64,000 nt of DNA from the NCBI GenBank assembly GCA_964655775.1, contig CAZZNQ010000006.1, forward strand, positions 18,868-82,867, read 5' to 3'. The translations under genes and the position numbers were made by a program. Below are positions 43,429 through 52,892 of this stretch, piece after piece. Each line of letters starts with the position of its first letter. The stretch's first letter is position 1. The notes beneath the pieces are model-generated. The model saw nothing but the letters and a program-made list of their open reading frames with translations. It ran no database searches and was not told the origin of the DNA. The stretch is from CAZZNQ01 sp964655775 (GTDB lineage: Bacteria; Planctomycetota; Brocadiia; SM23-32).

Positions 43429-43469
43429 CGCTTTGCCGACGAATCTAGCCGCGTTAGGGATGTACCGCA

Positions 43470-44219
43470 GTGAAGTCACTGATCTTCTCGGACGTTCACG
43501 CGAATCTGCCGGCCCTGGAAGCGATACTGCAGCGGGAAGCAGACTTCGATGAGGTCGTCTTCCTGGGGGACGCAGTCGTAGGCGGGCCGCAACCCGATGA
43601 CGTCCTGTCACTGCTGCGTACGCTCCCGGGTGTCTTCATAATGGGCAACCACGACCGGGACGCTCTGTTCGGCGATCACTCGCTGGAGGACGCGAATCCG
43701 GACCGCGCCTGGATTGCGTGGACGCGCGAGCAGATCTCGAAGGCCAATCGTGCGTTTCTCGCGGGGTTCCGGCGGGCTCACACAATCGAACGGGGGGCAC
43801 TAAGACTCCATCTTGACCACGGCGTCCTGCCACCCGAGCTCGGCAGGCGCCTGTGGCCCGATTCTCCCCGGGCGGCCTTCGATCACCTGGCTGAGGGAAA
43901 CGACGCTTCCGTGCTGCTTGTTGGCCATTCCCACGTTCAGTTCCGGCGGGATCACGCCTCACGCACTGTTGTCAATCCCGGTGGGGCCGGCCAACCCCGG
44001 CTTTCCAAACCCGTCGCCTGCTACGCAATACTCCAGGACGGCCGCATATCGCTTGAGGCCACACCATACGACGTGGAGAACGTGTGCCGAGCCATGGACC
44101 GAGTACCCCTCCCGACGGTTTTTGTCGATGCATGGAAGCAATGCTACCGCGCCGGGCGGTTGCCGGACCGGTATCCGTTAAGGCGATGGGACACACTGGT
44201 GCAGCAAGGCTATAGGTGA
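43470..44219 (+). CDS. YfcE/MJ0936-type metallophosphoesterase
   Basis: A 249-residue calcineurin-like phosphoesterase starting at GTG 43470 (AGGGA upstream). All metal motifs are present: FSDVHAN (Asp8, His10), FLGDAV (Asp34), MGNHDRD, LDHG and VGHSHVQF. A VNPGGAGQPR stretch typical of the family follows. Such enzymes hydrolyse phosphodiesters or nucleotides. Cytoplasmic. It may be co-transcribed with the small membrane gene before it. Confidence 0.9.
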   Translation: MKSLIFSDVHANLPALEAILQREADFDEVVFLGDAVVGGPQPDDVLSLLRTLPGVFIMGNHDRDALFGDHSLEDANPDRAWIAWTREQISKANRAFLAGFRRAHTIERGALRLHLDHGVLPPELGRRLWPDSPRAAFDHLAEGNDASVLLVGHSHVQFRRDHASRTVVNPGGAGQPRLSKPVACYAILQDGRISLEATPYDVENVCRAMDRVPLPTVFVDAWKQCYRAGRLPDRYPLRRWDTLVQQGYR

Positions 44220-44228
44220 GCCGCCGCT

Positions 44229-45275
44229 TCAGGATGTGGTCTCCGAAGGATACTTCAGTACGGGCAGCTTCGGCTCCAGTTCCCGCCAGAGCCTCGGGGC
44301 GCCGTACTTCACGAACGCCCGGCACGCCAGGTCCTGCCAGCATGGGTCCAGGCCCAACGCCTCGTTCGAGGCGTAGTAGCCGGCGATGAAACCGCCCCCC
44401 CTGCCGAGTTCCTCGACCATCGCCCTCGCGTCCGCCTCGATCTTCTCCGCGTCGCGGGTCTGGAGCGTGGCCTGGATATCCACCGGGCACCAGAAGGTCG
44501 CCCGGCCGTCGAACTCGGCCGCCAGCTTTCGGATGCCGTAGAGCGTCGGCTGGTCGAACTGAAACAGGTCGATGCCGGCCTCGATCATGTCGTCCATCAC
44601 CTCGTGGACGTAGCCGCAGGTGTGAATGAACACGTAGAGGCCGCGCTCGTGCGCAGTTGCGCACAGGCGCTCGAATCCGGGCTTGAACAGGCGGCGCCAG
44701 GTCGCGGGGCTTACGAGCAGCCGGTCCTGGGTGCCCCAGTCCTCGCAGAAGAAGACCGCTTCCGCACCGGCCTCCGCCAGGTGGCGGATGGCGTGATGCA
44801 TCTGCTCCTCGCAGAGGGCCAGGAGCCGCTCCGTCCTCTCCGGCTCGGCGACCACGTCCATCAGGAAGTTGTCCAGCCTGCGCATCTTGCGCGCGATGTT
44901 GAACGGGAATCCCGGGATGGTGCCCACGTGGAACCGATCGGGCATGCCGTCGAAGACCGAGCGCGCCCGCTCGTAGCGGGCCGGCATGTCGTAGTCGGGC
45001 AGTTCCAGGTCGTCCAACCGGTCCCAGTCCTCCAGGGCGCCGCGGGCCACCTCACCCTTGCTTATCCCTTCTATGCGACGCCAGAGATTGCCCCACTCGT
45101 CTGTCCGTTCCCAACTGCCGTCCGCAAGCTGGCGCCACTGGGTCTCCGGGTGCGCGGGATCGGAAGTCGGGCCGGCGGTGCAGATGTCGTTCGGGTACGG
45201 GTCCGGCAGCGTCATCGCAACGCGCTCGGGGTCCTCGAAATCCAAGGTTCTCCTGACGGTCTCCCGGCTGTCCAT
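44229..45275 (-). CDS. URO-D family protein (methyltransferase-like)
   Basis: A 348-residue TIM-barrel protein of the uroporphyrinogen decarboxylase superfamily. The start at 45275 is preceded by GGAG and gives the family opening MDSRETVRRTLDFEDPERVAM. Later motifs include FFCEDWGTQD, FIHTCGYVHEV (His-x-Cys, the zinc-type motif of corrinoid methyltransferases), LFQFDQPTLYG and GFIAGYYASNEALGLDP. It is therefore closer to MtaA/MtbA-like proteins than to the heme enzyme. Paralogue of 28774-29829 but clearly diverged. It converges on the phosphoesterase gene (9 bp apart). Confidence 0.84.
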   Translation of the reverse strand: MDSRETVRRTLDFEDPERVAMTLPDPYPNDICTAGPTSDPAHPETQWRQLADGSWERTDEWGNLWRRIEGISKGEVARGALEDWDRLDDLELPDYDMPARYERARSVFDGMPDRFHVGTIPGFPFNIARKMRRLDNFLMDVVAEPERTERLLALCEEQMHHAIRHLAEAGAEAVFFCEDWGTQDRLLVSPATWRRLFKPGFERLCATAHERGLYVFIHTCGYVHEVMDDMIEAGIDLFQFDQPTLYGIRKLAAEFDGRATFWCPVDIQATLQTRDAEKIEADARAMVEELGRGGGFIAGYYASNEALGLDPCWQDLACRAFVKYGAPRLWRELEPKLPVLKYPSETTS

Positions 45276-45316
45276 CGTGCCATCTCCAAAGGTCGTGCGG
45301 TACAAGCAACGGGGCG

Positions 45317-45345
45317 ATTACACCACGCCGAGTGACGGATGTCAA
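45317..45345 (-). promoter_or_regulatory. Predicted promoter of the URO-D-like gene
   Basis: On the minus strand a perfect TTGACA (45340-45345), a 17 bp spacer, TGTAAT (45317-45322, five of six), 41 bp before the start at 45275. Divergent from 45364-45392. Confidence 0.65.
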
Positions 45346-45363
45346 AGCAGCTCAGGAAGGGCC

Positions 45364-45392
45364 TTGCCCGCGAGGACCAGGGAGTTTACACT
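45364..45392 (+). promoter_or_regulatory. Predicted promoter of the S9 peptidase gene
   Basis: TTGCCC (45364-45369), a 17 bp spacer, TACACT (45387-45392), 32 bp before the ATG at 45425. Confidence 0.5.
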
Positions 45393-45424
45393 CTGCAGGT
45401 CGAAACCCTTTGAAGGAAACCGCC

Positions 45425-47458
45425 ATGCCGCAGAAGACCATATCCATTGACGACCTGCTTGCCCTGAAGTGCATAACATCCCTGCGGTGCAGCCCGGACG
45501 GGCGCCATGCCGTGGTGGGAGTGCGAACGGCGGACCTTGAGCAAGGCCGGAACGTCAGCACGCTCTGGCTCTATCGACGGGAGGACGACTCGTTCGAACA
45601 GGTGACGCACGGCCCGGCCGACACCGAGGCCCGATGGCTGGACGAGACAACGTTCCTGTTCGTCGGCGCGAAACGCGAGAAGGAGAAGGAGGACGCCGAG
45701 AAGCCGTACGTGCGGACGCGTATCTACACGATGTCCGTCCGGGGCGGCGAGCCGACGTTGCGAGCGACGCTGGACGGGCGCGTGTGGGACATGGACGTCT
45801 GCCGCGCGGAACCCCGGATTGCCCTGAGCTACACGCCCCATCCCCCGGCCGACGACGAGCGGCGACAACGCTGGGCAAAGACGCCCCCGCCTCTGGTTGC
45901 CGGCTACAAGCGCTGGAAGCTGGACGCCGTCGGCAACCTGCCCGAACGGTGCGCGGCCGTCTACCTGCTTGAAGCGGGCAAGGACGAGTGGCCGGAACCG
46001 GCGGAACTCGTAGCTTCGCCCACGCACTGGCACACCGGAGTGAGGTGGGCGGGCGCCGATCGCATACTTTTCCTTCGCCGGGACGTCAACCAGAAACACA
46101 TGACCGTCGACCTGGGGCTCGTAGACCTGGACGGGCACGTGGAGATGCTGGCATCGCCCGTTCGCGTCATCACCAGCGCCATGCCCAATCCCGAAGGGAC
46201 GGCGGTGGTGCTGACCGGCAACGACGATCCCGAACGCAGCAGCTATCTCCCGACTTCGCTTCATGTGCGCTCGACCGACCCGGCGGACGAGTCGTCCCGT
46301 CTGCTGGCGTCCACGGACGGCAAGATGGGCCATCAGTCCGTCCTTTCCGACGTGGTCAGCACGGGCAGCGGCGAGTTCAGTTGGGAGGACTCGGAGCACG
46401 TCATCGGGCTGCACAGCATCGGCGGGCGCACCGAGCTGCTGCGTGTGGACGTCTCCGACGGCCGGCGCGAGGTCCTGGCCGGGGACGAGGGCGTTGTGCA
46501 GTGCTTCGACTGCGCCGCCGGCACGACCCTCTACGCCTGGGGCGACTACACCAACCCCGTGGAGCTTCTCCGCCTGGGACGGAAGCGGCCGGTCGAGCGA
46601 CTGAACGGCAGGATCGCCCGGCGCTTCGACGTGGAGCCCGACCGCTGGCTCACCACGCCCGAGACGGACGTGGAGGTGGACACCTTCCTCTGGGCAACGC
46701 CGGAGCAGTTGAAATCGCGCCGCAAACATGCATTTCCGCTGGTGGTTTACGTGCACGGCGGGCCCGCGCTGCAGACCGGCGAGGCGCCCTTCTTCGAGTA
46801 TGCCTGGCTGGCCCACGAAGGTTTCGCGGTGGTCACCTGCAATCCGCGCGGGTCCACCGGCTACGGAGCCGACCACGGGACCGCCATCCACGGTGGCTGG
46901 GGCGAACGCGACGCCGACGACGTGCTCGCCGTCCGGGAGGAGACCCTCCACCGCTATCCGCAGTTCGACCCGGAGCGCACGTTCATCGTCGGCGGCTCAT
47001 ACGGCGGGTTCATGGCGAACTGGATGATCACCCAACATCCGGGCGTGTTCCGCGCCGCCGTGTCGCAGCGGTCCATATCCAACCACGTGAGCTTCGCCGG
47101 CACGGGAGACATGCCCATGCATTTCCTTGTCGGCGGCACCGGGATTCAGCACGTGTGGGAGAACCCGGACCGGGCATGGGCGATGTCGCCGCTTGCGAAG
47201 CTGCCGGACGTGACCGAGCCGATACTGCTCATCCACTCGGAGGCGGACCTACGCTGCCCGCTGGGACAGGGCGAAGAGATGTTCGCCGGCCTGGTCGAGC
47301 TGGGCAAACGCATCAACGAGGACGTGCGCTTTGTGGTGTTCCGCGGCGAGAGCCACGGCCTGTCGCGCGGCGGCAAGCCGGACAACCGGCGCCGGCGCCT
47401 GGACGAGATCATCGCCTGGCTGCGCAAGCACGACAATCGGCGCAAGCACCACCGCTGA
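45425..47458 (+). CDS. S9 family prolyl oligopeptidase / acylaminoacyl-peptidase-like
   Basis: A 677-residue serine peptidase; AAGGA precedes the ATG at 45425. An N-terminal seven-bladed propeller region (about 1-410, starting DDLLALKCITSLRCSPDG) is followed by an alpha/beta-hydrolase domain with YVHGGPALQTG, the nucleophile Ser525 in GGSYGGFM, Asp608 in HSEADLRCP and His644 in GESHGLSR. It hydrolyses short peptides or N-acylated amino acids. No signal peptide, so cytoplasmic. Confidence 0.93.
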   Translation: MPQKTISIDDLLALKCITSLRCSPDGRHAVVGVRTADLEQGRNVSTLWLYRREDDSFEQVTHGPADTEARWLDETTFLFVGAKREKEKEDAEKPYVRTRIYTMSVRGGEPTLRATLDGRVWDMDVCRAEPRIALSYTPHPPADDERRQRWAKTPPPLVAGYKRWKLDAVGNLPERCAAVYLLEAGKDEWPEPAELVASPTHWHTGVRWAGADRILFLRRDVNQKHMTVDLGLVDLDGHVEMLASPVRVITSAMPNPEGTAVVLTGNDDPERSSYLPTSLHVRSTDPADESSRLLASTDGKMGHQSVLSDVVSTGSGEFSWEDSEHVIGLHSIGGRTELLRVDVSDGRREVLAGDEGVVQCFDCAAGTTLYAWGDYTNPVELLRLGRKRPVERLNGRIARRFDVEPDRWLTTPETDVEVDTFLWATPEQLKSRRKHAFPLVVYVHGGPALQTGEAPFFEYAWLAHEGFAVVTCNPRGSTGYGADHGTAIHGGWGERDADDVLAVREETLHRYPQFDPERTFIVGGSYGGFMANWMITQHPGVFRAAVSQRSISNHVSFAGTGDMPMHFLVGGTGIQHVWENPDRAWAMSPLAKLPDVTEPILLIHSEADLRCPLGQGEEMFAGLVELGKRINEDVRFVVFRGESHGLSRGGKPDNRRRRLDEIIAWLRKHDNRRKHHR

Positions 47459-47471
47459 CCGGCGGGCGACC

Positions 47472-49829
47472 TCAGTCGCCCCAGTCCTCGACGGAGCCGA
47501 CGTGCTGGACCTGCGGCACCGGCTCTTCGCGTTGGCCCGCCAGTATGGAATGGATCGCCTCGTTCATCTTGCGATCGGTAACGTCGCGCAGTATACCGTG
47601 GACGACCGCTTCCTCGTCGCCTGAGCCGGGCAGCAACGTGAGTTCCATCCAGCGCCGCCGGCCGTCGGCACGGCGGATAAGGACTTCCTGTGCCTCACGC
47701 CCGGCGCCGTCCGCGATGGCGTCGCGCACGATATCCTCCATCTGCCACCGCTCCTCGCCCGGAGCAAGGTCGGCCAGTGTCATGTGCGCAAGCTGTTCCC
47801 AGCTATAGCCCGAGACGGTGGCAGCGGCCTGGTTGCACCAGGTTATGGTGCCGGACTGGTCGATGGCGAACAGCATGTCCGCTACCGACGCGGCGATGTG
47901 AGCCAGCGCATCCGAGTTCTCATCCAGAACCGGGAGCGGAACCGGGGGGGCGGCGGAGACGCTCATGAACTGCTCGACGCGGCGCACCGCAGGCGGCCCG
48001 TCCTGGACCGGCTTGCTGCTGTATTCGAAGCGCCACTGGCCGGACAGCGACTCCATTGTCATCGAGTCCACGGTTTCGCCGCCGGCGTGGGCCGAGGCTA
48101 TGGCGGCCGATATACCGGGGCCGTCCACCGCTTGGGTCTCCAGCGCGGCGGTGAGGGCCTGTGCGTACGACGCTCCCCTCAGCGCCTCCTTCTCCGAGCC
48201 GAGGAAACGCGCGGCCATGGCATTCAGCCAGGTGATGTTCCCGGCGTCGTCCAGCGTCACGATACCGCAGTCTACCTTGTCGATTGCGTCGTCCAGCATG
48301 CTTACGGCGGAACCGGCCTCGGCGGCTCCGGCTGCCGCAGCCGTTTCGCTCACGTCGACAAGACTGACAACCAGACGGCGGTCTCCGGCGTGTTCGAGGG
48401 AGGCGAACCGGGCCTCCACGGGCAGCATGGTATCGTCCTCCCGGCGCAGATTCAGCCGAGCGGATGCCCTCCCTTCGGCCTGAGCCGTGCCGGCGTATTC
48501 CTCAAAACCATCCTGGTCGGCGGCCGAGAAGATGCTCTCCATCGGCTGCCCGACAAGGGCGTCGCGCTCACGCGCGAGCATGCCGCAGAGGGCCGCATTG
48601 ACGTACTCCAGCTTGCCCACGGGCCCGGCCACGGCAACGCCGGTGTCGATGGCCTCCACAAGCTGCCCGTAATCGCCGGCTCCGGCTTCGGCCCTGCGCA
48701 GGCACACGGTCGCGCCGGCGACCTCGCCGTCGGTCCCAACGATCGGCCAGGCGTTCACGGCATAGCTGGCACCGAGCCCCGGGCGTTCCAGGTAGCCGGC
48801 GCTCGCTTCACCGGTCTGCACGGCCTGCTGCACGGGGCAGGACTCCGGCGCATCCTCGGCTGCGTAGAACACGTCGGCGTAGTCGCTGCCGATCATCTGT
48901 TCCTCGCCGCGCGCGAAACCGCGCAGGCTGGCGGCGTTGGCATGGACAACGGTGCCGTCCGCGTCGATGATGAGCAGCATCTCGCCGACGGCATCCAGGG
49001 CCTCGGACCAGGGCTGCGACTCAGCGCCGGCGGAACCGCTCTCCTGTTCCACCACGGCGTAGTCGCGGTCGGACCACTGCGCGAGTATCAGGGGCAATGC
49101 GCTGCAGAAGTGAGCATTCTTCACCAGGTGGTAGTCCGCACCGGCCTCCAGGACTTCGACGGCGGTTTCGGGGTCCCAATCGTCCGTGAGGCATACGACG
49201 AACAGAGTCGGCCGCTTTATTTTAAGGATTTGAATAAGCCCGGCCGTCGCGTCGGGAGCTTTGTCCCAGTCAAGCACGGCCACGTCGTAGTGAACGGTGC
49301 CGCTCATTGTCTCGCTGGTGGACACGCTGTACGGCACTGGCACCACTTCCACGTCACTGAGGCAGCCTTCTATGGAACGCTTGATGGTGGCGCGCTCCTT
49401 CTCGTCTTCCTCGACGAGCATGATGCGCAGGGGCTTTACGAGGTCGATGCGGTCCTCTGCGCTGCGCACGGTCGGCCGCGGAGGCGGGGTTTTTCCGACG
49501 TTGCGTTCTGTTGCGCGCTTCTCCGCCCGCCGCGACTCCGCAGTGCCGTGAGCGCCGGTCTTCTGCTCGGATCTCTTCTGTTCGGCCGCCATCACCCGCG
49601 CGAGCGCTTCGTCCGCTCGCGGGTAACCCATGTGACGGGCTCGCTCCAGGGCGATGCGGGATACGTCCAGGTTGCCCACCCGGAACAGACAGACGCCCAG
49701 ACCGAACCACGCTCGCGAGTCGCTGGGGGCGGCCTCGGTAGCCCGCAGGTATACCTCAACGGCGTCCTGGTAGCGCTTCTCGCGGACCAGCTCGCTGGCC
49801 TTCCTGAGCAGATAGGTTGCTTTCGCCAT
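47472..49829 (-). CDS. TPR-receiver-multi-PAS signalling protein without output domain
   Basis: A 785-residue protein. Order: TPR-type helices (8-75), a linker rich in Lys/Glu, a receiver-like domain (132-250) with EED acidic pocket (140-142), phosphoacceptor Asp187 (AVLDWDK) and Lys237 (LVKNAH), then about four PAS domains (roughly 275-380, 385-495, 515-620 and 640-770). The last PAS ends VVHGILRDVTDRKMNEAI. No kinase, GGDEF/EAL or DNA-binding domain follows, which is unusual. It may work through partner binding, for example with the kinase or GAF-PAS protein encoded nearby. Cytoplasmic. Confidence 0.85.
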   Translation of the reverse strand: MAKATYLLRKASELVREKRYQDAVEVYLRATEAAPSDSRAWFGLGVCLFRVGNLDVSRIALERARHMGYPRADEALARVMAAEQKRSEQKTGAHGTAESRRAEKRATERNVGKTPPPRPTVRSAEDRIDLVKPLRIMLVEEDEKERATIKRSIEGCLSDVEVVPVPYSVSTSETMSGTVHYDVAVLDWDKAPDATAGLIQILKIKRPTLFVVCLTDDWDPETAVEVLEAGADYHLVKNAHFCSALPLILAQWSDRDYAVVEQESGSAGAESQPWSEALDAVGEMLLIIDADGTVVHANAASLRGFARGEEQMIGSDYADVFYAAEDAPESCPVQQAVQTGEASAGYLERPGLGASYAVNAWPIVGTDGEVAGATVCLRRAEAGAGDYGQLVEAIDTGVAVAGPVGKLEYVNAALCGMLARERDALVGQPMESIFSAADQDGFEEYAGTAQAEGRASARLNLRREDDTMLPVEARFASLEHAGDRRLVVSLVDVSETAAAAGAAEAGSAVSMLDDAIDKVDCGIVTLDDAGNITWLNAMAARFLGSEKEALRGASYAQALTAALETQAVDGPGISAAIASAHAGGETVDSMTMESLSGQWRFEYSSKPVQDGPPAVRRVEQFMSVSAAPPVPLPVLDENSDALAHIAASVADMLFAIDQSGTITWCNQAAATVSGYSWEQLAHMTLADLAPGEERWQMEDIVRDAIADGAGREAQEVLIRRADGRRRWMELTLLPGSGDEEAVVHGILRDVTDRKMNEAIHSILAGQREEPVPQVQHVGSVEDWGD

Positions 49830-50021
49830 CTTCGTCTCTCTCCATCCTGTCCTGAATTATGCCGTCCGCTATGTCAATTTGAGTCAGTGTCTCAACTTGT
49901 GCACCGACGCGCATCCCGCTCAACGGGTTTCGGCCTGTGATTCTGGCGTGCCGAAAGTATCGCTCTCACGGGCATATGTTGCTTCCTCACCGTCATTTAC
50001 GTGCCTCAGCGTTATTCTGTT

Positions 50022-50049
50022 TTGTTACGTCTCGGGCGTTCGGTACAAT
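50022..50049 (+). promoter_or_regulatory. Predicted promoter of the kinase gene
   Basis: TTGTTA (50022-50027), a 16 bp spacer, TACAAT (50044-50049, five of six). Transcription would begin near 50056, which rules out the in-frame ATGs upstream and supports a start at 50069 or later. The rest of 49830-50068 shows no gene. Confidence 0.5.
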
Positions 50050-50068
50050 GTGTGCTCTAACCTGCAAC

Positions 50069-52792
50069 ATGCGCATCGGCGAAGCAGAACAGGTAAACGC
50101 AACAAACGTGCCAGCGAGGTTCGAGACGCCCGTGAACACTCAGGACAAAGCACAACGGTTCGGCAAGTGCCTGGTCGAGCGCGAGATCGGTCGCGGCGCC
50201 AGAGCTACCGTCTACCTGGCCTGGCATGAGGGATTCCAGATACCCGTTGCCGTGAAGGTCATCACTCAGGAGAACGCCCTCGGCGACGACCACTTCGCCG
50301 AGAGGTTCATGCGGGAGGCCCGCATCGCCGCCCAACTGAACCACAGCAGCATTGTGCGCGTCTACGACTGCGGCGAGAATGAAGCCGGCTACTACCTTGT
50401 GATGGAGTACGTGGAGGGTGAAAGCTGCAAGGAGAAGATGGAGCAGTGGGGCGCCTTTGACTGGCAACGGGCGCTGCAGATCATTGGACAGGTGGCCGAG
50501 GGGCTCCAATACGCCAACAGGAAAGGCATAATCCACCGCGACATCAAGCCCGAGAACATCATGATCGGCTCGGACGGCGACGCGCGCCTGACCGATCTGG
50601 GCCTGGCGAAGCAGGTGGTGCAGGGCCGCGGTTCGGCCACCGCAGACGGCGACGTGCTCGGAACGCCTTACTACATGAGCCCCGAGCAGGTCCGCCAGCC
50701 AAGCAGCGTGGACTTCCGCTCGGACATCTACTCCCTCGGCGCAACCCTCTATCACATGGCCACCGGGGAGGTGCCGTTCGAGGCGGCCACGCCGTACGAG
50801 ATAATGACCATGCACCTCAGCGCACCCCTGGTGCCGCCCGAACAGCGCAAGCCCGACCTTCCACCCGCGCTGTGCCGCCTGATAATCAAGGCGATGGCGA
50901 AGGAACCGGAAGACCGCCACCGAGACTACAACGAGCTTCTGGCGAACATCGATGCAGTGCTCGAGGGAACGGACATCGTCGCCTCGTCCGCCAGGCCGAA
51001 TGCCACCGACTCCGCAGAGGACATGATGGGACCGGTGGAGGCGAGTATCGAGGACTCGGGGGACTCGGCAGGGGAAACGGCACGAGCGCCGGCACCCCAG
51101 AAGAGCCCGGCCCGCGTCGTTCGTCCGGTGCGCCCGGTGGAACTGCCCATAACGCCACAGAACGTAACCACGCGCCTTCTCGGCCTGCTGGCGGTTCTGC
51201 TACTCGTCTCAAACTGGGTCTGCATCTACCTGTTCACTGCGGCCGGCGCCGGGGCGTTGGTGGGCCTGGTCGTCCTGGCACCGGTTGTCGCCGCCTGCAT
51301 AGGGTGGGGCTGGCACTGCTCGCAGACTCACCGGAAAGCGCCGGCCGACCACGAATCCCTGCTGGTCGACGAACTGGTGAGCTCTGCCCTGGCTACGTTC
51401 TGTGAACGCCTGGACCTTCCCGCGCCGCGCATACGCCTGACCCGTGCGGACCTGGGCCCCTGCTACGCCTACAGCATGTTCGCCCGCAAGGCTTCGCTGC
51501 ACGTGCCCGCCTCCTGGATCCGCAGGGGCCGTCTGACCGACGATGAACGCGAGGCGCTCCTGGCACACGCCCTGTGCGGCGTGTACACTGGCGATTCGGA
51601 CATCCGGGCCGTACTCGCGGCGCCCACCGGCGTGCTGAGAACCGGTCACCGGGCCGCCTGTCTGCTGCGCAGGTTCACCGACGGATTCACCCCGTCCGGA
51701 GCCCGCAAGGCGTCACTGATGATGGGCGTGCTGACGCTGGTGCTGGCGTGCGGCCTTACCGCGCTGCTTTACGTGATATCGCTGGGCGCCGGCGTGGTCG
51801 GAACCGCCTTCCTGTTGACCATCCTGGCGACCGCCGCCTTCGAGCGCCACAGCCAACTGGCAGGCGATGTCTTCGCGACGGCGTTGACCAGCCCTGAAGC
51901 GGTTCGCTCCACGGCCATCGCCATGGGACTGAGCCGGCCCGAGAGCTACCGCCTGCTCGCGGACAGCGTCGACGAAGAGACGGCGGAGAAATGGGGCGGC
52001 GCACTGCCTCCCGCCATACAGAGAGAGCGACTGAACGACGACGTAGTCGGCCATTTCAGCGAGGTGGAATACCTGCCCGAGATGGCCGAGATAGCCTGCA
52101 AGCTCTTCGCGACCGTTCCCTTTGCGGCGGACCGCCTTAACCGCCTTGCGGGCATACCCAGCCGCCCGTCCGCCACGGTTGCGACCGTGAACGCATTGAA
52201 AAAGTTCTACATTGGCCTGCTGGGCACGCCCGAGCCGCGCCCCACATGCATGATCGACCTGGCCAAGACCGCCTCAAGCTCGCTGGTCGGCGCCGCAGGC
52301 GGGCTACTGGCCGTCGCGGTCATGTGGCTTCTGGCTTTGGGCGGGGGCGCGCAGTACGCGACGTTCGTGATCGTATTCAGCCTGGCTGGTCTTGCCATGG
52401 GGCTGGTGATCACGCCCCTCACCGGCCAGTTTGGTTCACGGCCGGGGCAGATGGGCTGGAACATGATGACCGCCGGAGTGGCCTTCTGCACCGTGGCGAT
52501 GGTGGCGTTCTGCACGATAGGCGGAACCACGCTTTCGCGGTACGCCATTCAGTGCCCGGTGGCCCTTATCCTCATGCTGCTGGTGGCCTACGGTGCATCC
52601 GCCGTGTTTTACCGACTGGCCCCCGCGCTCGGAATCGAGATGACCGGCAGAAGCGAGGGCCTGGGTGGTAAGACGGCCCATACCGTGATCATGTCGGTGG
52701 CCGAGCATCATTCCGCCACCACGACCGTTGAGGCGCAGACCGGCAAGCCGGAGGAGACGACCGCCGCCACAGAAGTGGACGCCGAGGTCTGA
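50069..52792 (+). CDS. Membrane Ser/Thr protein kinase fused to a degenerate M48 (HtpX-like) peptidase domain
   Basis: A 907-residue protein (ATG 50069; GTGs within 60 bases are alternatives, none with a clear SD). The PknB-type kinase at about 30-300 has GRGARATV (41-48), catalytic Lys63, HRDIKPEN (156-163), DLG (176-178) and SPE, so it should be active. After a Pro/Ala-rich linker come two membrane segments (369-389, 391-414), then a region laid out like an M48 peptidase: LPAPRIRL, AYSMFARKASLHVPASW, TDDEREALLAHALCG, further membrane segments (550-590), and ERHSQLAGDVFATALTSPEA. The zinc motif HExxH is H500-A-L-C-G and the third ligand Glu is Gln596, so proteolysis is unlikely. C-terminal membrane helices follow. 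It may sense envelope state. Confidence 0.85.
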   Translation: MRIGEAEQVNATNVPARFETPVNTQDKAQRFGKCLVEREIGRGARATVYLAWHEGFQIPVAVKVITQENALGDDHFAERFMREARIAAQLNHSSIVRVYDCGENEAGYYLVMEYVEGESCKEKMEQWGAFDWQRALQIIGQVAEGLQYANRKGIIHRDIKPENIMIGSDGDARLTDLGLAKQVVQGRGSATADGDVLGTPYYMSPEQVRQPSSVDFRSDIYSLGATLYHMATGEVPFEAATPYEIMTMHLSAPLVPPEQRKPDLPPALCRLIIKAMAKEPEDRHRDYNELLANIDAVLEGTDIVASSARPNATDSAEDMMGPVEASIEDSGDSAGETARAPAPQKSPARVVRPVRPVELPITPQNVTTRLLGLLAVLLLVSNWVCIYLFTAAGAGALVGLVVLAPVVAACIGWGWHCSQTHRKAPADHESLLVDELVSSALATFCERLDLPAPRIRLTRADLGPCYAYSMFARKASLHVPASWIRRGRLTDDEREALLAHALCGVYTGDSDIRAVLAAPTGVLRTGHRAACLLRRFTDGFTPSGARKASLMMGVLTLVLACGLTALLYVISLGAGVVGTAFLLTILATAAFERHSQLAGDVFATALTSPEAVRSTAIAMGLSRPESYRLLADSVDEETAEKWGGALPPAIQRERLNDDVVGHFSEVEYLPEMAEIACKLFATVPFAADRLNRLAGIPSRPSATVATVNALKKFYIGLLGTPEPRPTCMIDLAKTASSSLVGAAGGLLAVAVMWLLALGGGAQYATFVIVFSLAGLAMGLVITPLTGQFGSRPGQMGWNMMTAGVAFCTVAMVAFCTIGGTTLSRYAIQCPVALILMLLVAYGASAVFYRLAPALGIEMTGRSEGLGGKTAHTVIMSVAEHHSATTTVEAQTGKPEETTAATEVDAEV

Positions 52793-52813
52793 GCCGAGAC
52801 ATGCCCCACTGCG

Positions 52814-52842
52814 TTGAACGCTCCCGGCCAATCGCATAGAAT
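52814..52842 (+). promoter_or_regulatory. Predicted promoter of the RseC-like gene
   Basis: TTGAAC (52814-52819), a 17 bp spacer, TAGAAT (52837-52842, five of six), 50 bp before the ATG at 52893. Confidence 0.6.
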
Positions 52843-52892
52843 GGAATACGTGGGGGCAACGGTAGAGCCCGTCGAGGGAGTCTGGCAAACCA

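Noticed and set aside
49830..49936. A promoter for the TPR-REC-PAS gene built on TTGACA followed by CATAAT (minus strand)
   Set aside because: The spacing between the two boxes is about 10 bp, too short for a sigma70 promoter.
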